DNA of 45,786 nucleotides from Acidimicrobiia bacterium (lineage in GTDB: Bacteria; Actinomycetota; Acidimicrobiia; Acidimicrobiales; Poriferisodalaceae), in NCBI GenBank assembly GCA_022826045.1, contig JAJDVQ010000014.1:1-45786 (forward strand), given 5' to 3'. Made by a program: the position numbers and the translations under genes. The first letter of the stretch is position 1, and every line of letters starts with the position of its first letter. This document shows positions 39,227-45,786 of this stretch, piece after piece. Under the pieces are notes generated by a model. It saw only the letters and a list, made by a program, of their open reading frames with translations, did not search any database and was not told the origin of the DNA.

Positions 39227-40128
39227 TGCCGGGCTCCTGTTCGCCCCGCGTCTGTTCGCCCGGTGCCTGCATCTGCGGCATCCGGCCTGCCGAGGGGGTC
39301 TGCGCTGCGCGCGTCGAGCGCCGCGAGCCGTGCTGCGGCGGCGCCGAGTGCGTCGAGGGCGACGCGTTCGCTGCGGCGCGGTCGGGCGCCCAGCAGCGCC
39401 CGCTCGCGCACCGGCCCCACGCTGCCCAGCAGCACCGGCATGCACCCAGCGCCGCCGTGGGGCAGTGCAGGCATCAACTCGGCGCCGCCGCTGCGGGGCA
39501 CGTGCGGCTCGGCCCCGCAGTGTGCGGCGCGCAGCTCGGTGACCGGGTCGGGCGCCGAGCGTCTCCCGAGCGCTGCGAGCACGCCGCGGAGCCCTCCCGG
39601 CGCCGCTGTGCCCGATGCCGACGCGGCGGCGACGTGCATGCACGCTGCTTGGCGCACCGGCCCCCAGATTGCGTCGGGCGCCGTGCCCGGCAGCGACACC
39701 AGCACCGTTGCGATGCTGTGATGCGTCTGGGGCAGCGCGGCGAGCTCGGCGGCGTGCTCGGCCGCCCAATGCGCGGTGCGTGCGGCTCCTGCGGGGTGAG
39801 CGGCAGCGCCGGCGAGCAGCACCCGGCCCGCGCCGCGGCGCCGCTCGGGCAGCGCCCAGCAGTGCTGCTCGATGCTGTCGGCGCGGATGCCGCGGCGGGC
39901 AGCGACCAGCGTCGGCAGCCCGCGCCGGGCGGTCGGCATCGCCGTCGCTGTGGCCGCGGCGACGCGTGCGGCCAGCCGTGTGCCGGCGGCGTCGGCGTCC
40001 ACCACGAGCACCCCTTCGCCGGTGGCAGCGGCGATTCCATGCGCCAAGGCGACCGTCAGCGCTCCGCATTCGACCGGAGGCCCGTCGGCGGCGCCGTGCG
40101 GTTCGGCTGCGCTGGTGACGGTCGCCAT
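39223..40128 (-). CDS. CpaE-like protein with degenerate P-loop
   Basis: 301 residues in the CpaE/TadZ position before tadA. The N-terminal part keeps the topology of a MinD/ParA-like ATPase (GALTVALAHGIAAATG, then VLVVDADAAGTRLAARV), but the deviant Walker A (KGGxGKTT) is replaced by DGPPVECGALT. It therefore probably no longer binds ATP and may act only as a localisation factor. The ATG shares one nt with the upstream stop (TGATG). Assignment rests on position and partial similarity. Confidence 0.65.
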   Translation of the reverse strand: MATVTSAAEPHGAADGPPVECGALTVALAHGIAAATGEGVLVVDADAAGTRLAARVAAATATAMPTARRGLPTLVAARRGIRADSIEQHCWALPERRRGAGRVLLAGAAAHPAGAARTAHWAAEHAAELAALPQTHHSIATVLVSLPGTAPDAIWGPVRQAACMHVAAASASGTAAPGGLRGVLAALGRRSAPDPVTELRAAHCGAEPHVPRSGGAELMPALPHGGAGCMPVLLGSVGPVRERALLGARPRRSERVALDALGAAAARLAALDARSADPLGRPDAADAGTGRTDAGRTGARQ

Positions 40129-41288
40129 CACTGGCGCTGTTCCCAGTGCTTGCGCCATGCCTCGTTCAGGTCGGCGCTGATGGCGTCGGTGTCGGCATCG
40201 GGCGTGACGCGCAGCAGCATGGGCGCGGCGCCGAGCCGCTGGGCGAGGCTCTGCCACCACACCCACTCGGCGGGCTCGGCCCAGATGCCCAGCAGGCCGT
40301 CGCGGTAGTGGTCCAGCCGCACCGTGCGCAGCACCGAGCGGGGCCGGCCGCCGCTGGCGGCGTCGAGCGGCACGCCGGGGTCGACCAGCAGCGCCAGGTC
40401 GCCCTGGGCGACTCCCGACGCCGACAGCGACGCGTCCACCGGCACCACCGTTTGCAGCAGCCCCGGCCCTCCGGCGGTCTCCCACGCTGCGCCCAGCGGG
40501 CTGCCCGCGGCTGCTGCCATCTGATGGTCGACAGCCCACACTGCGTTCAGTTCCGCTGCCAGAACAGCCGCGTCGCCGCCCGGCGGCACCGGCAGCACCA
40601 TCGGGGGGCCTCCCAGACGGGCGGGCAGCGTCCGCCACTGCGCCCACTCGGCGGGAGGCGCGAACAATCGCAGCGCATTGCCGGTCAGCGACTCCGCGAC
40701 CAGCGTGTCGATCACCCGGCGGGCACGCCCCGGGTCGCTGCCCGACGGCGACGCGCCGGGGTCGATCAGCAGCACCAGGTCGCCCTCGGCGACACCCGAG
40801 GGAACCAGGCTCGTGTCGACCGGCACCAGAACCTCCAGGCGATCCCCGAACGCCCCCGCCGCCGGCCCCGCCAGCATCCCCGCGGTCACCAGCGACCCCG
40901 CCGGCACGCTGTGGGTCAGCGCAAGACCGGCCAGCGCCGCCGCTGCACCGTCGCTCCATTCCAGGTGCGGCACCGCCCCGGGCAGCACCAGCGCCGCGTC
41001 CAGATCGCCCACTGCCAGCACATGGCCGCGGGGCAGGTCCCGCGCTGCCACCACCACAGCCGAGCGCTCGTCGAACGCGTCCGCGGTCCGCACGAAACCG
41101 GCGACGCTGCCCGTCACAAGCAGCAGCCCCCCGGCAGCCGCAACCGCACGCCGCCCGCCACCGCCCAGCCGTCTCGGCGCCCGCGCCGGCACCCCCGCGG
41201 CGGGCGCCGACCCGACGAACCCGCCCGCAGCGGCCTCTCGCAGCGCCCCCCGACGCCTGCCCGAACGCTCCCGCAGGCCGCGGATCAC
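40128..41288 (-). CDS. CpaB-like SAF-domain pilus protein with internal duplication
   Basis: 386 residues. One membrane helix (about 48-66), then a SAF domain: VVVAARDLPRGHVLAVGDLD and LTHSVPAGSLVTAGML, as in RcpC/CpaB. Two similar about 100-residue units follow (152-251 and 279-378): VPVDTSLVPSGVAEGDLVLL versus VPVDASLSASGVAQGDLALL, then PPAEWAQW versus EPAEWVWW. GTG 41288 is preceded by GGAGGG. First gene of the Tad operon, divergent from the phase-variable locus. Confidence 0.75.
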   Translation of the reverse strand: MIRGLRERSGRRRGALREAAAGGFVGSAPAAGVPARAPRRLGGGGRRAVAAAGGLLLVTGSVAGFVRTADAFDERSAVVVAARDLPRGHVLAVGDLDAALVLPGAVPHLEWSDGAAAALAGLALTHSVPAGSLVTAGMLAGPAAGAFGDRLEVLVPVDTSLVPSGVAEGDLVLLIDPGASPSGSDPGRARRVIDTLVAESLTGNALRLFAPPAEWAQWRTLPARLGGPPMVLPVPPGGDAAVLAAELNAVWAVDHQMAAAAGSPLGAAWETAGGPGLLQTVVPVDASLSASGVAQGDLALLVDPGVPLDAASGGRPRSVLRTVRLDHYRDGLLGIWAEPAEWVWWQSLAQRLGAAPMLLRVTPDADTDAISADLNEAWRKHWEQRQ

Positions 41289-41390
41289 CGTATCCCTCCG
41301 GCACGACACGGCAACCGCGCCGACCCAGACACGGCGCCGCACAGCACCGTGCAGACAGCGCGCCGCCCGACGCCGACCAGCGGCCGACGG

Positions 41391-41419
41391 TTGACAGCAG
41401 CGCCGGGTCTGGCTACGTT
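41391..41419 (+). promoter_or_regulatory. Near-consensus promoter of the phase-variable locus
   Basis: TTGACA (41391-41396), 17-bp spacer, TACGTT (41414-41419). ATG 41429 begins 9 nt after the -10 box, so the transcript has a leader of at most a few nt. This is one of the two best promoters in the window. Confidence 0.75.
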
Positions 41420-41428
41420 GCGCCGCTC

Positions 41429-41566
41429 ATGACCCGCCCCACCCACGCGAACACCCGTACCGGGGGGGGGGGGGGTGTCGCTGCCCTGTTGCGCCGCAGC
41501 ACCGCCGACGCGGCGCGATTCGGCCGCGCCGCGTTCGAGCCCCGCTTGAGGGCGCCGTTGGGCTGA
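41429..41566 (+). CDS. Phase-variable leader ORF (14-G state, prematurely terminated)
   Basis: In the sequenced state it encodes 45 residues (MTRPTHANTRTGGGGGVAAL...) ending at TGA 41564-41566. The glycine run comes from 14 G at 41462-41475. Adding one G or removing two keeps the frame open to TGA 41818-41820, giving about 130 residues and a 4-nt overlap with the next gene's GTG. The longer product is Ala/Gly/Arg-rich with no family or signal peptide that I recognise. About 78% G/C at third positions in that frame is compatible with coding but not decisive. It is supported by the promoter and by the overlap. Confidence 0.6.
   Translation: MTRPTHANTRTGGGGGVAALLRRSTADAARFGRAAFEPRLRAPLG
41462..41475 (+). 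repeat. Homopolymer tract of 14 G
   Basis: Fourteen consecutive G within the leader ORF, by far the longest homopolymer in the window. Tracts of this length slip readily in replication and are a classic phase-variation device; they are also prone to sequencing error. Confidence 0.9.
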
Positions 41567-41816
41567 GTCCGCAGCGGTTCGCGTCGGGCGGAACCGCCGA
41601 CGCGGGCACCGCAGCCGAGAACGCGGCACATGCCGATGCCGACGGCGCTCGGGCCTCGCAGGCCACGAGTGCGTTCGAGCAGGCTGCTGGCGGGCTGCAG
41701 TGCGACGGTCATACGCGGCACGGCACCATAGCCCTGCGGGCCGAGCCCGGCAATGAGCCGCGACGGCATGAACCTCGCAGCATCGCGCCCGGCGCCACGC
41801 GGACGCGGAGTTCGGC

Positions 41817-44800
41817 GTGAACCACCCCGGCCACCAGCGGGCGCCATGGCCGGCCAGGTCCGCAAGGCAGCGAGAGCGTCACCGCACCGCAAGCGGCTGT
41901 GCACGGCGGCTGGCCGGGTGGGTGTGCGTGGCTGCTGTCGTGGCAGGCGTGGCGAGCGTGCTCTCGGTGGTGTCGCCCGAACCGGCCGGGGCGAACGTCA
42001 CGGGGATCGCGGTGTCGGCCTCGGGCAGCGGCTGCAGCGATGCGTCGACCCCGTCGGGCTACGACGACGCGTACGCCTGCACGCTCATCCGCGGCAGCTC
42101 GCTGCGGTTGGTGGGCTCGGCGAACAGCAACAGGCGGGAGCTGTCGCTGAGCTGGTCGCGCACCGGCGGCGTGAGCGTGTCGCAGTCCCAAGGCAAGCTG
42201 CAAGTGTCCGTGCTGGGCGCGCACACCGTCTACTCGCGTTCCAACACCGCGACGGTGCGCTGCACGTCGTCGGGCGCCGCCACCCTGACGGCCAAGGACC
42301 GCTACGACACCGACCGGATCAGGGTCAGCGTCACTTGTGAGGATCCGCCCTCTGTCAGCATCACCGGCTGGGGCGGCGACACCCGCGACGGGCCCGGCCG
42401 CATGTCCGACGGCTTCACCGTGTCCCCGTCGAGCGCCTCGTGCACCGCACGGCGCACGTCGGGCATCTCCGCAGCGGTGTCGGTCACCGACCGCTTCGGC
42501 GGCACGAGGGCAGTGTCGGTCACCACCGCCGGCACCGGCACAGTGCGAGTGCAGGTGCGCTGCACCGCGACGGGCCGCACCGCTGCCACCGCGACAGCCG
42601 CGTTCACCGCCAGCAAGCAGCCGGTCACCATCACCGGCTTAGCGGGCCGCACCGTCAACGGCCCCGGCAACATGACCGACACCATCACCGTGTCGCCGTC
42701 GAGCGCGACATGCACCGCCGCTCGCACCTCGGGCATCTCCGCCACGGTGAGCATCAGCGGCGCGGGCCTCTCGTCGCGGACCGTGTCGGTCAGCACCACC
42801 AGCACCGGCACCGTCACCGTGCGAGTCACCTGCAGCCGCAGCAACTACACCACCGCCACCGACACGGCCGACTTCACCTCACGCGAGCAACGCGTCTCGA
42901 TCAGCGCCTTCAGCGGTGCGTCCCGCAACGGGCCCGGCGTCATGAACGATCACTTCAGCGTGTCGCCCTCCGACGCCGACTGCACAGCATCGCGGGTATC
43001 GGGCATCTCGGCTCGTCTCGATTTCGCCGACGACACCGGCTACAGCCGGACGCTGAGCGTCGACACCCGCACCGCGACCGGCAGCATCACCGTGCGCGTG
43101 CGATGCACTGCCACGGGTCACACCGCCGCCACCGACACGGCCACGCTCACCGCCCGCCGCGTGCCCGTGGACATCATCGGGTTCAGCAACGAAAGCCGCG
43201 ATGGCCCCGGCGTCATGACCGACCGGTTCACCGTCGACCCCGACGATGCCGACTGCACTGCATCGCGGGTATCGGGCATCACAGCGGACCTTGATTTCAC
43301 CGACGACAGCAGCGCCAGCCGGACGCTGAGCGTCGACACCGGCACCGCGACCGGCAGCATCACCGTGCGGGTCCGATGCACCGCGACGGGCTACACCGCC
43401 GCCACTGACACGGCGACGTTCACCGCACGTCGGGTGCCTGTGGACGTCATCGGGTTCGGCAACGGCAGCCGCAATGGCCCAGGCGCAATGAGCGACCGGT
43501 TCAGCGTCGACCCCGACGATGCCGACTGCACTGCGGCCCGGGTATCGGGCATCACAGCGGATCTCGACTTCACCGACGGCGACGGCGCGAGCCGCGTGCT
43601 CGGGGTGACCACCACCGGCACCGGCAGCGTGACGGTACGGATCACCTGCACAGCCGCCGGCTACACCGCCGCCACCGGCACGGCCACGTTCACCGCCCGT
43701 CCGGGCGTGCAGATCAGCGGCTTCAGGGGCGCCTCCCGCTACGGCGCGGGGCAGATGTCGGCCGCGTTCGCCGTCACGCCGGCCAACGCGTCGTGCGCCG
43801 CCACGCGTGTGTCGGGCGCTGCTGCCACAGCGACGGTGTCGCCTCGCACTGGCGTCGCCCGCACGGTGACGGTCACCGCCGCCGGCACGGGCACCGCGCA
43901 GGTGAGGCTGCGCTGCACCGCATCGGGGCGGGCCCCGGCCGAGCAGGTCGAGAGATTCACAGCGCGTGCGGTGAACCTGGCTGTCGGGGCGCGGGCGACA
44001 TCGGGCGGGCAGTGCACCGCCGACGCGGCTCCTCCGGCAGGCACTGACGCCGCTTGGGACTGCTGGACGGGCACCGACCGTTCGCTCACGGTGGTGGTCA
44101 CCGCAACGGCGTCGCTGTCGGACGTCTCGGTGGGCTGGCCGTCGGCATCGCGCACCGGCGGCGTGTCGCTGACCGCGACCCAGGGCGCGGCGCTGTTCGA
44201 CGAGATCACTGGCCGCTACCAGCGCAGCAGTACCGCCGCCGTCACCTGCACCGCCGACGGCACAGCACGGGCCGTCACCGCCGTCGGCGGCACTGCGGCG
44301 CACATCGCCGGCTTCGCGGTCGACTGCCGCCTCCCGCTGCCGATCAGCGGCTTTGACGGCAGCACCGGTGCCACAGCGGCACTCAGCGACAGCTTCACAG
44401 TGCCCGCAGCAGCGAACTGCACGGCCACGCGCACCGGCGGGATCGCCGCTTCGGTTGCGTTCAGCGACAACCGCGGCGCGTCGCGCACAGTGACCGTCAC
44501 CGTGGCGGGCACCGCGACCGGCACGGCCACCGTGCGCGTCTCGTGCGCCGCGTCGGGCTACGCGCCGACGGCGATCACAGCGCAGTTCACCCGCACAGGG
44601 GCGTGCAGCGAGAGCCTCGGCAGCCTCGGCAAGGGAACAGTGACGCGTTCGGGCACGCTCGCTGCGGGCTGCGTGTCATGGAAGAAGGGCAACTCCCAGA
44701 CCCCGCACTTCGCGCGGCGCTACACCCTCAGCGTGCCTGCCGTGTCCACCGTCGACATCGGCGTGTCGTCGGCTGCGGTGGACGTGTTCGTGTACGCCCT

Positions 44801-45786
44801 GACAGGATCGGGAGCGACCGCAAGGGTGATCGCGTCCGACGACGACTCGGGCACCGGCACCGACGCTGCGGTGTCGGACGTGCAGCTCGCCGCAGGCGTC
44901 ACCTACACCGTCGAAGTCACCACGTCGACAGCCAACGCCGCCGGCGCCTACACCGCGACACTCACCGTCACGCCGACCAAACAGCCGGTGAAGATCAGCG
45001 GCCTCGATGACAGCTACGGCATCGGCCAGACCCAGGCCACAGCCAGCGACGGCTTCACCGTCGAGCCCGCTGACGCCTCGTGCATGGTCTCGCCGACCGA
45101 CGCGAAGATCACGGCCGGAAAAGGCGCGGACCGCACGGTGTCGCTGACCCGCAAGCCGCCGTTCTCACAGCAGGCCACCGTCAAATGCACCGCTACGGGA
45201 CGCTCCGAAGGCACCGCCAAAGCCACCCTGCGCGGCCACCAGGCCATCGCCAGCCTCACTGTCACAGCGACCGGTTGCAAGACCGCTACCGGTGCCAGCA
45301 CCGACTACGAGTGTACTGTCCCCCACGGCAGCGCCCTGACCGTGACCGGCGCCGCGCAAGGACCCCACAGCGGTCTGTCGCTGTCGTGGGCCGCCACAGG
45401 CGACGCGAAGATCGACAGCCAGACCCAAGCTAAGACCCAGACCGCTGCGCCCAGCGCGACACCAGTGGTGTATTCGCGCTCCGGCACCGCTGCTGTGTCG
45501 TGCACCGCCGACGGCACCGTCACCCTCACCGCCACCGCCGGAGCCCACAGCCGCTCTGTCACGGTCGCGGTCGCCTGCGGCCAGCCGCCGCCAGCGGCGG
45601 CGTGCGACGACCCGCTCGGGGTCTTGGCTGAGGGCACTGTCACCCGCAGCGGCGCGATCGCTGCTGACAGCAAGTGCACCACCGCGAACCGCGGCCGTGC
45701 GGGCACCTATTACACGCGGCGGCACACGTTCACGCTGTCGGGCCCTGCGCAGGTCACCGTCGACGTCGGCAACGACCCCGCCAACA
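41817..45786 (+). CDS. Giant secreted repeat protein, C-terminus beyond the window
   Basis: At least 1323 residues, open to the last base. Signal peptide: about 35 basic residues, then LAGWVCVAAVVAGVASVLSV and a likely cut after AGA near residue 59. Mature part: a type-B module (60-175), six beta-rich repeats of about 90 residues (178-718) each with two Cys (xCTAxR and RCTA), a second type-B module (719-838), repeat 7 (840-928), a pre-peptidase (PPC)-like domain (930-1052), repeat 8, a third type-B module (1148-1260) and the start of a second PPC-like domain. GTG 41817 is preceded by GGAG and overlaps the leader ORF's alternative stop. Probably a cell-surface adhesin or stalk; function inferred. 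Confidence 0.85.
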   Translation, partial: MNHPGHQRAPWPARSARQRERHRTASGCARRLAGWVCVAAVVAGVASVLSVVSPEPAGANVTGIAVSASGSGCSDASTPSGYDDAYACTLIRGSSLRLVGSANSNRRELSLSWSRTGGVSVSQSQGKLQVSVLGAHTVYSRSNTATVRCTSSGAATLTAKDRYDTDRIRVSVTCEDPPSVSITGWGGDTRDGPGRMSDGFTVSPSSASCTARRTSGISAAVSVTDRFGGTRAVSVTTAGTGTVRVQVRCTATGRTAATATAAFTASKQPVTITGLAGRTVNGPGNMTDTITVSPSSATCTAARTSGISATVSISGAGLSSRTVSVSTTSTGTVTVRVTCSRSNYTTATDTADFTSREQRVSISAFSGASRNGPGVMNDHFSVSPSDADCTASRVSGISARLDFADDTGYSRTLSVDTRTATGSITVRVRCTATGHTAATDTATLTARRVPVDIIGFSNESRDGPGVMTDRFTVDPDDADCTASRVSGITADLDFTDDSSASRTLSVDTGTATGSITVRVRCTATGYTAATDTATFTARRVPVDVIGFGNGSRNGPGAMSDRFSVDPDDADCTAARVSGITADLDFTDGDGASRVLGVTTTGTGSVTVRITCTAAGYTAATGTATFTARPGVQISGFRGASRYGAGQMSAAFAVTPANASCAATRVSGAAATATVSPRTGVARTVTVTAAGTGTAQVRLRCTASGRAPAEQVERFTARAVNLAVGARATSGGQCTADAAPPAGTDAAWDCWTGTDRSLTVVVTATASLSDVSVGWPSASRTGGVSLTATQGAALFDEITGRYQRSSTAAVTCTADGTARAVTAVGGTAAHIAGFAVDCRLPLPISGFDGSTGATAALSDSFTVPAAANCTATRTGGIAASVAFSDNRGASRTVTVTVAGTATGTATVRVSCAASGYAPTAITAQFTRTGACSESLGSLGKGTVTRSGTLAAGCVSWKKGNSQTPHFARRYTLSVPAVSTVDIGVSSAAVDVFVYALTGSGATARVIASDDDSGTGTDAAVSDVQLAAGVTYTVEVTTSTANAAGAYTATLTVTPTKQPVKISGLDDSYGIGQTQATASDGFTVEPADASCMVSPTDAKITAGKGADRTVSLTRKPPFSQQATVKCTATGRSEGTAKATLRGHQAIASLTVTATGCKTATGASTDYECTVPHGSALTVTGAAQGPHSGLSLSWAATGDAKIDSQTQAKTQTAAPSATPVVYSRSGTAAVSCTADGTVTLTATAGAHSRSVTVAVACGQPPPAAACDDPLGVLAEGTVTRSGAIAADSKCTTANRGRAGTYYTRRHTFTLSGPAQVTVDVGNDPAN
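42349..43970 (+). repeat. Six tandem about 270-bp coding repeats
   Basis: Units begin near 42349, 42625, 42891, 43158, 43431 and 43701. The shared protein pattern is (I)xGFxxxSRxGPGxM, then xCTAxRxSGI and a C-terminal RCTAxGxTAATxTATFTA. Units 4 and 5 are the most alike, suggesting recent duplication. Confidence 0.85.

Noticed and set aside
41413..41904. Minus-strand 163-residue frame across the poly-G region
   Set aside because: It has no recognisable domain, no promoter or ribosome site, and runs against the promoter and the coupled plus-strand frames.
42440..43294. His/Arg-rich plus-strand frame and long minus-strand frames over the repeat protein
   Set aside because: Composition (His/Arg runs) is typical of out-of-frame reading of GC-rich repeats; the frame starting at GTG 41817 is open throughout and has a signal peptide.
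42349..43970. CRISPR array or satellite DNA
   Set aside because: The units are about 270 bp, diverged and in frame with a secreted protein; there are no short identical repeats with unique spacers.

Overview
The window is high-GC DNA, about two thirds G+C. It looks like a chromosome segment from an actinobacterium, plausibly a member of the Acidimicrobiia (inferred from gene content, not proven). The best evidence is the actinobacterial cell-division/wall operon FHA - fhaB - pstP - rodA - pbpA-like - pknB with crgA next to it, together with a DUF3499 gene. Many genes start 6-9 nt after a TANNNT box with no Shine-Dalgarno, so leaderless transcripts appear common, as in other actinobacteria.

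Layout. 0.2-3.2 kb: acyl-CoA ligase and acyl-CoA dehydrogenase, converging. 3.3-4.3 kb: DUF3499 and two small unknowns. 4.3-11.5 kb (minus): crgA and the PknB/RodA operon, headed by a minimal FHA protein divergent from a tRNA-Leu. 11.8-13.5 kb: two candidate toxin-antitoxin pairs (PIN and MazF type). 13.5-16.4 kb (minus): alkylation-repair run Ada/AlkA fusion - ogt - alkD. 16.5-20 kb (minus): lipoprotein, XRE/nucleotidyltransferase pair, DUF4349 lipoprotein. 20-25.4 kb: glutaryl-CoA dehydrogenase, MBL-fold dioxygenase plus rhodanese, nitroreductase, CLC transporter. 25.5-29.1 kb: two tRNA-Ser genes, RelE/YefM pair, a nuclease fused to an EVE-like reader, VapBC. 29.1-33.7 kb: FAD oxidoreductase, prephenate dehydratase, larB-larC. 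33.9-41.3 kb (minus): a gapless nine-gene Tad/Flp pilus operon. 41.4-45.8 kb (plus): a near-consensus promoter, a small ORF interrupted by a 14-G tract, and a very large secreted repeat protein that runs off the window end.

The most interesting system is this last one. The small ORF downstream of the TTGACA-N17-TACGTT promoter currently stops at 41566. With 12 or 15 G instead of 14 it would stay open to a TGA at 41818-41820, which overlaps the GTG start of the giant repeat protein by 4 nt (GTGA). That is the same coupling used throughout the divergent Tad operon. This looks like a slipped-strand phase switch controlling a surface protein beside a pilus locus.

Other points: an apparently dead penicillin-binding protein in the division operon; rodA homology extending upstream of any canonical start; a 10-bp-phased four-box operator at the Ada gene; a perfect 34-bp duplication that separates two formerly coupled genes; and five toxin-antitoxin-like pairs in about 17 kb, several with palindromes placed on their promoters.
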